From NCBI RefSeq assembly GCF_001953955.1, contig NZ_CP019300.1:930001-994000 (forward strand): a DNA stretch of 64,000 bases, read 5' to 3'. Positions 44,547-53,684 of this stretch are shown one piece after another. The position numbers and the translations under genes are program-made. Position 1 is the first letter of the stretch. Every line of letters starts with the position of its first letter. The stretch is from Prevotella intermedia ATCC 25611 = DSM 20706 (lineage in GTDB: Bacteria > Bacteroidota > Bacteroidia > Bacteroidales > Bacteroidaceae). The notes under the pieces are model-generated. The model saw only the letters and a list, made by a program, of their open reading frames with translations. It was not told the DNA's origin and ran no database searches.

Positions 44547-44620
44547 TACACGTAAAGAAATATTTATTTACGTGTAGAGAAATTATTACTTACGTGTAAA
44601 TAAATATTTTTCTACACGTA
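44547..44620. repeat. 22-bp-period array of TACACGTA/TACGTGTA, array II
   Basis: 8-mers start at 44547 (TACACGTA), 44569 (TACGTGTA), 44591 (TACGTGTA) and 44613 (TACACGTA), exactly 22 bp apart, with A/T-rich spacers like array I. The order of orientations is the reverse-complement of array I. Between convergent genes. Confidence 0.9.
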
Positions 44621-44671
44621 AGTAATTTGTTTGTGTTCGGCGGAAATTTGCTAATAAGCTGTGAATGAGGA

Positions 44672-45409
44672 TTAAAGGAAGCCTTGTTGTTTGAGTGTTT
44701 CCAATAGTCCGACAGACATAGCTTCGTTGTCGCTCTTCTTGTATCGAATGTCGGTGAAGATTTGTGCCAATGTTTCGGTTTTGTTTATCTCTACGAAATG
44801 CTTGTTTTCTTCGAGCGATTCCTTCACCTTATAATATTGGTCGATGCTTTCTGCGGTATAGTCGGTATAGGTTTCTTCGTGCAAAATGCTCTCAAGAGGC
44901 AGGCGGTCGGTTGGTGTTGGTGCTTCGTCGGGCCAGCCTATGGTGAGTGTTGCTACGGGCATAACAAGTTTTGGCAGTTTCAGAAGTTCTATAATGGGCT
45001 TCGGATTGTAGATGGTGGTGCCAAGAAAGCACGTGCCAAGCCCTTCTGCTTCAGCCAAATTGGTAAATGTTTGGCAATAGAGTAGGGCATCGGTGGCAGC
45101 ATTCAGAAAAGAGAGGAAGTTGTCGTAACCCGGTGTTCCTTTTCTGTTTTCCGCCCAAAGGGTAGTGCGACGGAAATCGGCACAGAAGGTTAGCACCACC
45201 ACTGCATTTTCTACCATCGGTTGGTTGAAGTGTGCAGGTGCCAGTTTCTGCTTCATCTCATTGCTGCGCGTTGCTACAACCGAGTAAAGCTGGAGGTTTC
45301 CCATTGTCGGTGTGCGCTCTGCTTTACTCAATAAATCCTTTAAAAGCGTATTGGAAACTTCTCTGTTTGAGTATTTCCTGATGCTTGTTCTATTCAATAT
45401 AGTTTTCAT
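44672..45409 (-). CDS. nitroreductase family FMN oxidoreductase
   Basis: The 245-residue protein opens with the nitroreductase FMN-binding pattern (ILNRTSIRKYSNREV), PTMGNLQLYSVV, an internal AATDALLYCQTFTNLAEAEGLGTCFLG helix and VMPVATLTIGWPDE. These enzymes reduce nitroaromatics, quinones or flavins with NAD(P)H. Monocistronic, divergent from nrdJ. Substrate unknown. Confidence 0.92.
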   Translation of the reverse strand: MKTILNRTSIRKYSNREVSNTLLKDLLSKAERTPTMGNLQLYSVVATRSNEMKQKLAPAHFNQPMVENAVVVLTFCADFRRTTLWAENRKGTPGYDNFLSFLNAATDALLYCQTFTNLAEAEGLGTCFLGTTIYNPKPIIELLKLPKLVMPVATLTIGWPDEAPTPTDRLPLESILHEETYTDYTAESIDQYYKVKESLEENKHFVEINKTETLAQIFTDIRYKKSDNEAMSVGLLETLKQQGFL

Positions 45410-45428
45410 TTTTGGAAATTTTAGGTTA

Positions 45429-45436
45429 CAAAGTTA
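45429..45436 (-). promoter_or_regulatory. -7 promoter box for the nitroreductase
   Basis: TAACTTTG on the minus strand; short leader of about 15 nt. A near-match TAACTTCG at 45469-45476 may serve nrdJ on the plus strand. Confidence 0.55.
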
Positions 45437-45503
45437 TGAAAAAGTTTTCTATTTTGGAAAACATTTAGTAACTTCGCAGACACATTTTTTACGAAGAAAT
45501 TTA

Positions 45504-48101
45504 ATGAAAGAAAGCAAGACATACTCATTTGATGAAGCATTTGAGGCCTCGCTGAGGTATTTTGACGGCGATGAATTAGCCGCAAGAGTTTGGGTAAACA
45601 AGTATGCAATGAAGGATAGCTTTGGCAATATTTATGAGAAATCGCCTGAAGATATGCACTGGCGTATTGCCAACGAAGTTGCCCGAATAGAGAAAAAGTA
45701 TAAGAACCCCATAAGTGTGCAGGACGTTTTCGAACTGCTCGACCACTTCCGTTATATTATTCCTGCTGGCAGTCCGATGACGGGTATAGGCAACAACTAC
45801 CAAATTGCCTCGTTGTCGAACTGTTTTGTGATAGGATTAGATGGCGATGCTGACTCGTACGGTGCTATCTTGCGCATCGACGAAGAGCAGGTGCAGCTGA
45901 TGAAACGTCGCGGTGGAGTAGGACACGACCTTAGCCACGTGCGCCCAAAAGGTTCGCCAGTGAACAATTCCGCACTTACTTCTACGGGCTTGGTGCCCTT
46001 TATGGAGCGTTATTCTAACAGTACGCGCGAGGTGGCACAAGACGGTCGCCGTGGCGCATTGATGCTTTCGGTGAGCATAAAGCACCCCGATGCAGAAGCA
46101 TTCGTCGATGCAAAGATGGAAGAAGGCAAGGTTACGGGTGCCAATGTATCGGTAAAGATAACCGATAGCTTTATGGAAGCAGCCGTAAACGACAAGCCAT
46201 TTGTGCAGCAATTCCCTATCAGCGCAGAGCAACCTACTTACAGCAAGGAAATATCGGCAAAGAAGTTGTGGGAGAAAATAGTGCACAACGCTTGGAAAAG
46301 TGCCGAACCGGGTGTGTTGTTCTGGGATACCATTATAAGAGAAAGTCTGCCCGATTGCTATGCCGACTTAGGTTTCCGCACGGTATCGACCAATCCTTGT
46401 GGCGAAATTCCATTGTGTCCGTATGACAGCTGTCGCTTGTTGTCTATCAATCTATACGCTTACGTGAAGAATCCATTCACGAAAGACGCCACCTTCGACT
46501 TCGATTTGTTCAGAAAGCATGCTGTTCTTGCACAGCGTATCATGGACGACATCGTAGACCTTGAGATGGAAAAGATAGAGCTTATTATGGAAAAGGTCAA
46601 GAACGACCCACAAAACGATGAAGTGAAGCTCGCCGAATACCATCTTTGGGAGAAGATTCAAGACAAGAGCGGTAAAGGTCGCCGAACTGGAGTGGGCATA
46701 ACAGCCGAAGGAGATATGATTGCAGCCATGGGATTGCGCTATGGAACGGAAGAAGCAACTAAATTCTCGGTAGAAGTACACAAGACATTGGCATTGGCAG
46801 CTTACCGTTCTTCGGTAACAATGGCACAGGAACGAGGTGCTTTTGCTATCTTCGATGCACAGCGTGAAGCTGAAAATCCATTCCTTTTGCGTATGAAAGA
46901 AGCAGACGAGCAACTTTATACCGATATGATGAAGTATGGTCGTCGCAACATTGCTTGCTTAACCATAGCTCCTACGGGTACCACTTCGCTGATGACACAA
47001 ACTACTTCGGGCATCGAGCCTGTGTTTATGCCAGTTTATACACGTCGTCGCAAAGTGAATCCAAACGATACCGATGTACACGTAGATTATGTAGACGAGG
47101 TGGGCGATTCGTTCGAAGAATATATTGTTTACCACAAGAAATTCTTGGAGTGGATGCAGATAAATGGTCTTGATGCTACAAAGAAATACAGTCAGGCAGA
47201 GATAAACGAGCTTGTGAAACGCTCACCTTATTATAAAGCAACCGCAAACGATGTGGATTGGTTGATGAAGGTACGTATGCAAGGAGCAATTCAGAAGTGG
47301 GTAGACCACTCTATTTCGGTAACGGTGAACCTGCCGAACAATGTTGATGAAGCATTAGTAAACAAACTCTACGTTGAGGCTTGGCGTTCTGGTTGCAAGG
47401 GTTGTACAATCTATCGCGACGGTTCTCGCTCGGGCGTAATGATTTCTGTGTCTAAGAAAGATAAGAAGAAAAAGAACGAGAACGAAACAAACAAGGACAA
47501 CGACCTAAGTACTGCGGAAGAAAAGCACGGACACATCTGTACTCCTCCTGAAGTTGTGGAAGTTCGTCCGCAGGTATTGGACTGCGATGTAGTTCGATTC
47601 CAGAATAACAAAGAGAAATGGGTGGCATTCGTTGGACTCCTTGATGGTTATCCTTACGAAATATTTACAGGTTTGCAGGACGATGATGAAGGAATTGTAT
47701 TGCCAAAGAGTGTAACCAAGGGAAAGATAATAAAGCAAACAAATCCTGACGGTACGCATCGATACGACTTCCAGTTTGAAAACAAGCGCGGATATAAAAC
47801 AACAGTCGAAGGTTTGTCTGAGAAGTTCAATCCAGAGTATTGGAATTATGCAAAACTTATCTCTGGTGTGTTGCGTTATCGTATGCCTATCGACCACGTT
47901 ATTCACCTTGTAGGTTCTCTACAACTCAATGATGAGAGCATAAACACATGGAAAAACGGTGTGGAACGTGCCCTGAAGAAGTATGTAACCGACGGTACAA
48001 ATGCATCGGGACAAACCTGTCCGATGTGTGGACAAGAAACTTTGGTTTATCAAGAAGGTTGTCTTATCTGCACAAACTGCGGAGCTTCTCGTTGCGGATA
48101 A
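45504..48101 (+). CDS. nrdJ: adenosylcobalamin-dependent (class II) ribonucleoside reductase
   Basis: The 865-residue protein shows SLSNCFVIGLDGDADS, MKRRGGVGHDLSHVRP, the active-site NPCGEIPL and APTGTTSLM, then a C-terminal zinc ribbon (CPMCGQE ... CTNCGASRCG) that also supplies the reducing cysteines. It makes deoxyribonucleotides using B12, so works with or without oxygen. The open frame reaches 45312, but it crosses the divergent promoters. The ATG at 45504 gives the family N-terminus (MKESKTYSFDEAFEASLRYF). Its cofactor need links it to the BtuB-like receptor at 27865. Confidence 0.95.
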   Translation: MKESKTYSFDEAFEASLRYFDGDELAARVWVNKYAMKDSFGNIYEKSPEDMHWRIANEVARIEKKYKNPISVQDVFELLDHFRYIIPAGSPMTGIGNNYQIASLSNCFVIGLDGDADSYGAILRIDEEQVQLMKRRGGVGHDLSHVRPKGSPVNNSALTSTGLVPFMERYSNSTREVAQDGRRGALMLSVSIKHPDAEAFVDAKMEEGKVTGANVSVKITDSFMEAAVNDKPFVQQFPISAEQPTYSKEISAKKLWEKIVHNAWKSAEPGVLFWDTIIRESLPDCYADLGFRTVSTNPCGEIPLCPYDSCRLLSINLYAYVKNPFTKDATFDFDLFRKHAVLAQRIMDDIVDLEMEKIELIMEKVKNDPQNDEVKLAEYHLWEKIQDKSGKGRRTGVGITAEGDMIAAMGLRYGTEEATKFSVEVHKTLALAAYRSSVTMAQERGAFAIFDAQREAENPFLLRMKEADEQLYTDMMKYGRRNIACLTIAPTGTTSLMTQTTSGIEPVFMPVYTRRRKVNPNDTDVHVDYVDEVGDSFEEYIVYHKKFLEWMQINGLDATKKYSQAEINELVKRSPYYKATANDVDWLMKVRMQGAIQKWVDHSISVTVNLPNNVDEALVNKLYVEAWRSGCKGCTIYRDGSRSGVMISVSKKDKKKKNENETNKDNDLSTAEEKHGHICTPPEVVEVRPQVLDCDVVRFQNNKEKWVAFVGLLDGYPYEIFTGLQDDDEGIVLPKSVTKGKIIKQTNPDGTHRYDFQFENKRGYKTTVEGLSEKFNPEYWNYAKLISGVLRYRMPIDHVIHLVGSLQLNDESINTWKNGVERALKKYVTDGTNASGQTCPMCGQETLVYQEGCLICTNCGASRCG

Positions 48102-48120
48102 ATGAGATTTCAGTAGAATA

Positions 48121-48504
48121 ATGGAATTAAAATCAAGCTATATATATATAAAAGGTGCAAGGTTTCGTGCCTGCATCGGTGTAAGCGAATTGGAACGAGA
48201 GGTTGGCAACGATTATGTTGCCGACCTTCGTTTGCGTTATCATATTGGCAAAGCTATGCTGACAGACGATGTAAACGACACGATAAGCTATGCCGATGTT
48301 TACGATACAGTGAAAGAAATAATGCAGCAGCCTGCTAAACTCTTGGAATACGTGGCACATCGTATTGCAGAAAAGTTGGAGCAGGCATTCCCCAACATAG
48401 AGGCGATAGACCTTTGTCTTACTAAACTAAACCCACCAATGGGCGCAGATTGCAACGGAGCAGGCGTGGAATTACATTTAATAAATGATAAAACCAAGTG
48501 TTAG
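48121..48504 (+). CDS. folB: dihydroneopterin aldolase
   Basis: The 127-residue protein matches FolB: IYIKGARFRACIGVSELERE, DTISYADVYDTVKEIM, LLEYVAHRIAEKLEQAFP and KLNPPMGADCNGAGVEL. It cleaves 7,8-dihydroneopterin to 6-hydroxymethyl-dihydropterin, the step between FolE (20521) and FolK. It lies 19 bp after nrdJ and is probably co-transcribed with it. Confidence 0.95.
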   Translation: MELKSSYIYIKGARFRACIGVSELEREVGNDYVADLRLRYHIGKAMLTDDVNDTISYADVYDTVKEIMQQPAKLLEYVAHRIAEKLEQAFPNIEAIDLCLTKLNPPMGADCNGAGVELHLINDKTKC

Positions 48505-48529
48505 GCTAAGCTATTCAAATGAAAATGCT

Positions 48530-48537
48530 TAACTTTG
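48530..48537 (+). promoter_or_regulatory. -7 promoter box for the amidase-MCE operon
   Basis: TAACTTTG, 17 bp before the ATG at 48555. It lies downstream of the alternative ATG at 48519, which supports the shorter start. Confidence 0.6.
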
Positions 48538-48554
48538 CGTGCAATTATACGAAT

Positions 48555-49820
48555 ATGGGTAAAAGAATTTCTTTATTTCTTATAATGTTTTGCTTGTTTG
48601 CGCTTGCTTCCGTGAGTGCAAAAGATAAGTTTACAGTTGTCATTGACCCTGGCCACGGTGGGAAAGATGTGGGCGCAGTGGGTGCAATCTCAAACGAGAA
48701 AAGCATCAATTTGAATATTGCTTTGGCTCTTGGAAACTTGATTGAGCAAAACTTATCTGATGTAAGGGTTATTTATACTCGTAAAACCGATGTCTTTATC
48801 TCTTTGAAAGGGAGAGCAGAAATAGCCAACAGAGCAAAAGCCGACTTGTTTATTTCGGTACATACAAACTCTGTTCCGCCCACGAAGACCCCTCCGCAGG
48901 GTTTTCAGGTTTATACTTTAGGTATGCACCGTGCGAAGGATAATCTTGATGTGGCTATGCGAGAGAACAGCGTTATCTCATTGGAAAAAGGGTATGAAAA
49001 GACTTATCAAGGTTTCGACCCTAACTCATCGGAAAGCTATATAATGTTCGAGATTCTTCAATCAGCCAATATGGAGAAGAGCGTAGAATTAGCAAGGCTT
49101 ATCCAAAGGTCGGTTTGTTCAAAGGCCAGTCGAAACGATAAGGGTGTTCATCAGGCTGGTTTCTTGGTACTTAGAGAAACTTCTATGCCCAGTTGTCTTA
49201 TCGAATTGGGCTTTATAACCTCTAATGAAGAAGAACAATTCCTTAATTCTTCGCGAGGAATAGACCTTATGGCACGTGGCATTTACGAGGCATTTGTAGA
49301 ATACAAGAATATATATGATGGTAAAGTTACGATTCCTTATCGTCCTTCTACAAAGAACCAATTGCCGATAGAAAACGTTTTGGGGCGTTTGTCGAATAAC
49401 GCAAAGACCCCTGCCGAACAAGTAGAGATGCCTAAAAGAATAAAAGTTGTAACACAACCACGTACCACACAGACTCCTACGGTAAAGCATCAACGAAACA
49501 GAGAAGAAAGACATACATCTCTTGATGAAGCTTCTGCCAGCATTCCTTTGTTTAAAATACAGATATTTGCCATCAACAGGGAACTATCTTTTGATAGCGA
49601 GCTGTTCAAAGGCTATAAGAATATATCGTTTGAAGTAGATGGAAACCTCCATAAATATATGATAGGTGCCAATGAAGACTACTATGAAATCTTGCGTTTG
49701 AAGGAAGAACTAAAGCAAGAATTCCCAGAAGCCTTTGTCGTTGCGTTTAAAAACGGACAACGTGTGAATACGGGCGAGGCTGTTAAAGAATTTGTTAAGA
49801 ATAAGAGAAAAGCAATGTAA
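48555..49820 (+). CDS. N-acetylmuramoyl-L-alanine amidase (Amidase_3)
   Basis: The 421-residue protein has a signal peptide (MGKRISLFLIMFCLFALASVSAK), an Amidase_3 zinc domain (VVIDPGHGGKDVGAVG, SVHTNS, QAGFLVLRETSMPSCLIELGFITS), a linker, and a C-terminal SPOR-like segment (about 335-410). It cleaves the bond between MurNAc and the stem peptide, for daughter-cell separation. The start at 48555 is chosen over 48519 because the signal peptide begins there and the -7 box lies between the two. Six bp ahead of the MCE gene. Confidence 0.92.
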   Translation: MGKRISLFLIMFCLFALASVSAKDKFTVVIDPGHGGKDVGAVGAISNEKSINLNIALALGNLIEQNLSDVRVIYTRKTDVFISLKGRAEIANRAKADLFISVHTNSVPPTKTPPQGFQVYTLGMHRAKDNLDVAMRENSVISLEKGYEKTYQGFDPNSSESYIMFEILQSANMEKSVELARLIQRSVCSKASRNDKGVHQAGFLVLRETSMPSCLIELGFITSNEEEQFLNSSRGIDLMARGIYEAFVEYKNIYDGKVTIPYRPSTKNQLPIENVLGRLSNNAKTPAEQVEMPKRIKVVTQPRTTQTPTVKHQRNREERHTSLDEASASIPLFKIQIFAINRELSFDSELFKGYKNISFEVDGNLHKYMIGANEDYYEILRLKEELKQEFPEAFVVAFKNGQRVNTGEAVKEFVKNKRKAM

Positions 49821-49825
49821 AGATT

Positions 49826-50806
49826 ATGAAAAAGTTAGTAACACCCGAAATAAAGATAGCATTGGTTGCCATAGTGGGCGTTGTAGTTCTTTTTTGGGGA
49901 ATGAATTTTCTAAAAGGACTTAACCTGTACGCATCTGACATACACTATAATATGCAGTTCGATAACGTGGACGGACTTACACCAACCACTCCAATTTATG
50001 CCAATGGCTTTAAAGTAGGAACCATAAAAGATATTGTTTACAATTACGAAGACCCCTCTAAGCCCATCAATGTGAGTGTCGCTATCGACAAAGAAATGCG
50101 AATCCCCATGGGCTCTACCGCTGAAATAGAGAACGATATCATGGGGAATGTAAAGGTAAACCTTATTCTTGGCAATGCCAAACAATATTTGAAGCAAGAT
50201 GGAATCATTGTTGGTAATATCAGTGGAGGTATATTGGGAAAAGTGAAAAATTCTCTTCCCGATGTGCAGCGAATGATATCAAAAATCGACAGCATACTCA
50301 CAAACATCGTAGCTTTGACTTCCGACCCTGCATTGGCAGGCACCTTGCACAATGCAAATAAAATCAGCAGTGACTTGACAAAATCGAGTAAGCAGCTAAA
50401 CATCTTGCTTGCACAGCTCAATAAGTCGCTTCCTGCTATGACATCGAAGGCAAATGGCTTGCTCGACAATACGAACGGAGTTATGACAGAAGCCAAAGCA
50501 GGTATTGCAGATGCACGCTCTACAATGAAAGGAGCAGATGTTCTAATGACTTCGTTGAACAATAAAGTAAATGAGTTGGACATTCAAACCACAGCGGCTA
50601 AGCTGAATATGGCACTCGACGAAGTTAATAAGCTGACTGCAACGTTGAACAGCAACAAAGGCTCTATGGGCTTGTTGATGAACGACCCTGCACTTTACAA
50701 CAACTTAAACAGCACTTTGCGCAATGTCGATAGCTTGGTAGTGAACCTGAAAGCCAACCCGAAACGATACGTTCACTTCTCTATATTTGGACGAAAAAAC
50801 AAGTAA
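49826..50806 (+). CDS. MCE/MlaD family lipid-transport protein
   Basis: The 326-residue protein has an N-terminal membrane anchor (about 10-30), one MCE domain (about 36-115; YNMQFDNVDGLTPTTPIYANGFKVGTI ... IENDIMGNVKVNLILG) and a long helical C-terminal part, ending PKRYVHFSIFGRKNK, a hallmark of Bacteroidetes members. MlaD-type proteins form hexamers for phospholipid traffic between membranes. The ATPase and permease partners are not in this window. Operon with the amidase; terminator at 50830. Confidence 0.93.
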   Translation: MKKLVTPEIKIALVAIVGVVVLFWGMNFLKGLNLYASDIHYNMQFDNVDGLTPTTPIYANGFKVGTIKDIVYNYEDPSKPINVSVAIDKEMRIPMGSTAEIENDIMGNVKVNLILGNAKQYLKQDGIIVGNISGGILGKVKNSLPDVQRMISKIDSILTNIVALTSDPALAGTLHNANKISSDLTKSSKQLNILLAQLNKSLPAMTSKANGLLDNTNGVMTEAKAGIADARSTMKGADVLMTSLNNKVNELDIQTTAAKLNMALDEVNKLTATLNSNKGSMGLLMNDPALYNNLNSTLRNVDSLVVNLKANPKRYVHFSIFGRKNK

Positions 50807-50829
50807 GAAACAACCCTGATAGGTAAAAG

Positions 50830-50873
50830 ATGGCGAACAGAACGTAACAAATTCTGTTCGCCATTATTTTTTT
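50830..50873 (+). terminator. terminator after the MCE gene
   Basis: A 13-bp stem ATGGCGAACAGAA / TTCTGTTCGCCAT followed by TATTTTTTT. Confidence 0.9.
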
Positions 50874-50910
50874 AAGCCATTTGTATATACAGGAAAAAGG
50901 TCATAAGTCT

Positions 50911-51097
50911 GTAAATATTTTTCACAAGCGTGTCTATTGTGTAATGCTTTTATTATCAATGCGTTATAAAACCTATTGTTTTGCATTCCAAAAGCGGCTG
51001 TTTTGCACGGTAAAAGCGTAGGTTTTGCATCGCAAAAGAGCCGCTTTCGTAACGTCAAAGCGCAGTTACCAGTTTTTAACAGAATTATCTTTACAAA
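50911..51097 (+). repeat. 187-bp dispersed intergenic repeat, copy 4
   Basis: Same orientation as copies 1 and 2, exactly 187 bp. It lies 105 bp after the MCE gene in the long gap before dnaA. Confidence 0.9.
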
Positions 51098-51523
51098 ATC
51101 AATGATGTTTTCAGCATTTGCTTCGAATAAAAAGGAAGAAAATTGTTCTTTTAATAACCTTTTATTAAACCAAGATAATGGCTTTTTAAAGGTGCAGAAA
51201 TAACGTTGGAAAAATGCAACAATTATGTGTCTATTTAAAATAAGTCTAAATATGAAAGTTAAAGTTCCACGCTTTAAATAGGTATTGTAACCCAATTGAC
51301 AATCAGTCTTTTTGGAGTCAAAAAATAATGTTTCATACTTTATTTGAATATACCTTAAAGTGTGATGTAAGTTATTGATATATAAGAAGTTGGATATACA
51401 CAAAAGTATTTCTGCTTGCTTGAAAAGGTAAAGATGCGCTAAGCACCAAGCGAATAAGACTTTAGCGTAATTCAACATAATATTTTAGTTCACGGATTAA
51501 TTTTTAGTCTGACTTTTTTTTAC
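51098..51523. other. A/T-rich gap upstream of dnaA, no gene recognised
   Basis: Between repeat copy 4 and the dnaA promoter I see no convincing ORF, tRNA or hairpin series. A cluster of DnaA boxes (TTATNCACA) was looked for and not found; the nearest is a single near-match (ATATACACA) about 51390. So nothing supports an origin here by eye. Confidence 0.5.
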
Positions 51524-51531
51524 TAACTTTG
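51524..51531 (+). promoter_or_regulatory. -7 promoter box for dnaA
   Basis: TAACTTTG; leader about 70 nt before the ATG at 51605. Confidence 0.6.
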
Positions 51532-51604
51532 CAACTGCCTTTAAATAAGGAAAACGATTTGATTTATTTACTAATAAGCAAAAATTTAGATATATATTAA
51601 AAGC

Positions 51605-53011
51605 ATGAAAGTTCAACCCAATGCGCTCTGGGAGCAGTGTCTTCAACTTATCAGAGATAATGTAACCGAGCAGCAGTTTACAACATGGTTCAAGCCAATT
51701 ACCTTCGAAGCGTTCGATGCGGCTACCAATATCCTATTGGTACAGGTGCCGAGTCCGTTCGTTTACGAGTACTTGGAGGAAAACTATGTTGATTTGTTGA
51801 GCAAAGTGCTTACTCGTATATATGGCAAAGGCGTTCAGCTGAAGTACAGAATTGTTACCGACAAGGCGCACAACCTTACACAGGACATACAATCGGAAAC
51901 AGTTGATAATGTAGAAACGCAATTGCCGACCAATCGTGCCAACCAAAGTCCGACACCATTAGACGTTGCTCTCCAAGAAATAGACCCACAGTTAGACTTG
52001 CACAAGTCGTTTTCAAACTACATTGAAGGCGATAGCAACAAGCTGCCACGTTCTATTGGCTTGTCAATAGCAGAACACCCGAATACCACACAGTTCAATC
52101 CGATGTTCATTTATGGTCCATCGGGTTGTGGAAAAACCCACCTTATCAATGCGATAGGTCTGCGTATAAAGCAGCTTTACCCACAAAAGCGTGTGTTGTA
52201 TATATCTGCTCGTCTGTTCCAAGTGCAGTACACAAATTCTGTTTTGAATAATACGACCAACGATTTCATCAACTTCTATCAAACAATAGATGTTTTAATC
52301 GTCGACGATATTCAAGAATGGATGACTGCAACCAAGACGCAAGACACGTTCTTCCACATCTTCAATCACTTGTTTAAGAATGGAAAGCGCATCATTCTTG
52401 CTTCCGACCGTCCGCCTGTGGAACTCAAAGGTATGAACGAACGCTTGCTTACACGTTTCGCTTGCGGACTTATTGCCGAGCTCGAAAAGCCTAATGTGCA
52501 GCTTTGTGTGGATATTCTGAACAGTAAAATCAAGCGCGACGGATTGAATATCCCTGACGATGTTGTTCAGTTTATTGCACAGACAGCAAATGGAAGTGTA
52601 AGAGATTTGCAGGGAGTAATCAACTCTTTGCTGGCTTACAGTGTGGTTTATAACAGCAACATTGATATGCGCTTGGCTGAAAGAGTAATTAAGCGTTCGG
52701 TAAAAATCGACGATGAGCCTTTGACACTCGATGAAATAATCGACAAAGTCTGCTCGCACTTCAACGTTACCGTAAATGCTGTAAACTCACGCTCACGCAA
52801 ACAGGAGATTGTACTTGCCCGTCAGGTGAGTATGTACTTAGCGCAGAAGCACACGAAAATGCCTGCAAGCCGTATTGGTAAACTTGTTGGAGGACGCGAC
52901 CACAGCACCGTGCTTCACAGTTGTTCGCAAATCGAGAAGCGATTGCAGGTAGATAAGGGCTTCATTGCCGAACTTTCAACGATTGAAAATTCGTTTAAGC
53001 TGAAATCGTAA
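51605..53011 (+). CDS. dnaA: chromosomal replication initiator DnaA
   Basis: The 468-residue protein has all four domains: domain I (ALWEQCLQLIRDNVTEQQFTTWFKPI), a linker, an AAA+ domain with Walker A GPSGCGKTH (about 176) and Walker B VLIVDDIQ, and the C-terminal DnaA signature GRDHSTVLHS with the helix that reads DnaA boxes. It opens oriC. Single gene here; dnaN is not adjacent, as often in Bacteroidetes. Confidence 0.97.
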   Translation: MKVQPNALWEQCLQLIRDNVTEQQFTTWFKPITFEAFDAATNILLVQVPSPFVYEYLEENYVDLLSKVLTRIYGKGVQLKYRIVTDKAHNLTQDIQSETVDNVETQLPTNRANQSPTPLDVALQEIDPQLDLHKSFSNYIEGDSNKLPRSIGLSIAEHPNTTQFNPMFIYGPSGCGKTHLINAIGLRIKQLYPQKRVLYISARLFQVQYTNSVLNNTTNDFINFYQTIDVLIVDDIQEWMTATKTQDTFFHIFNHLFKNGKRIILASDRPPVELKGMNERLLTRFACGLIAELEKPNVQLCVDILNSKIKRDGLNIPDDVVQFIAQTANGSVRDLQGVINSLLAYSVVYNSNIDMRLAERVIKRSVKIDDEPLTLDEIIDKVCSHFNVTVNAVNSRSRKQEIVLARQVSMYLAQKHTKMPASRIGKLVGGRDHSTVLHSCSQIEKRLQVDKGFIAELSTIENSFKLKS

Positions 53012-53033
53012 GTATATCCTTGTTATTTAAGAA

Positions 53034-53684
53034 CTATTCTTTCGGCTTATGGGTTTGATAAACCAAGTAAGCCGAATCGCTGTCAATGGTAAACGAATTT
53101 CCCACTGCTTCGTTCAATGTACCTTGCCATAACTCGCTGAAAGGGTAGATGTTCCATTTCAATCCTTCGCTTTCTATGTGCTTACAACCTATCTGAAAGA
53201 TGCTTACTTGTTGTTTCGGAAAGGTAGCAAAGGTTGTTTTCCCTTGCGAAACAGTAAACCAGCCATAGTTTGTAACCATTGTTGGCACTATGTTCAGTTG
53301 CTTATAATAATGTATAAGCAGTGCAATGTTGCCCAAGGTATGGTCTTCCCGCTTTCCTGTTGCACCAAGATAGCAGAATGTAGGAGCATCTGGAAGATTG
53401 AAATGTTGCAACGCATACTTTGTTGCTTTGGTGAGGTCGTTATACTCTTGTTCCTCAATGGTATGGAAGATGTGTTGATATTTCGCCTTTGTCGTTGCTG
53501 AAACAGAGTCCCCATCACCCACAATTACTTCGGGTTCAATATCCATTTCCAACAGTTCTTCTATTGCTCCGTCGCAGGCTATCAAATGTTTGGCGTTGCG
53601 CAGAATACGCATTGCGGTTACATCGGTGGGGAAATCGCCAGCCGCAAGTATTACAACATCGTATTCGGTCTTTTGTTCTTTCAT
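53034..53684 (-). CDS. thiN: thiamine diphosphokinase
   Basis: The 216-residue protein shows the TPK pattern: VILAAGDFPT, IACDGAIEELL, VIVGDGDSVS (metal Asp), QEYNDLTKATKYAL and YLGATGKREDHTLGNIALL. It phosphorylates imported thiamine to TPP. Last gene of the TPP-riboswitch operon; its ATG overlaps the stop of pnuT by 4 bp. Confidence 0.93.
   Translation of the reverse strand: MKEQKTEYDVVILAAGDFPTDVTAMRILRNAKHLIACDGAIEELLEMDIEPEVIVGDGDSVSATTKAKYQHIFHTIEEQEYNDLTKATKYALQHFNLPDAPTFCYLGATGKREDHTLGNIALLIHYYKQLNIVPTMVTNYGWFTVSQGKTTFATFPKQQVSIFQIGCKHIESEGLKWNIYPFSELWQGTLNEAVGNSFTIDSDSAYLVYQTHKPKE

Noticed and set aside
45312..45503. N-terminal extension of nrdJ
   Set aside because: It crosses the divergent promoters and the nitroreductase gene and has no similarity to class II reductases; 45504 gives the family N-terminus.
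50911..51600. Origin of replication upstream of dnaA
   Set aside because: No cluster of TTATNCACA boxes or A/T-rich unwinding repeats was seen; one near-match is not enough.
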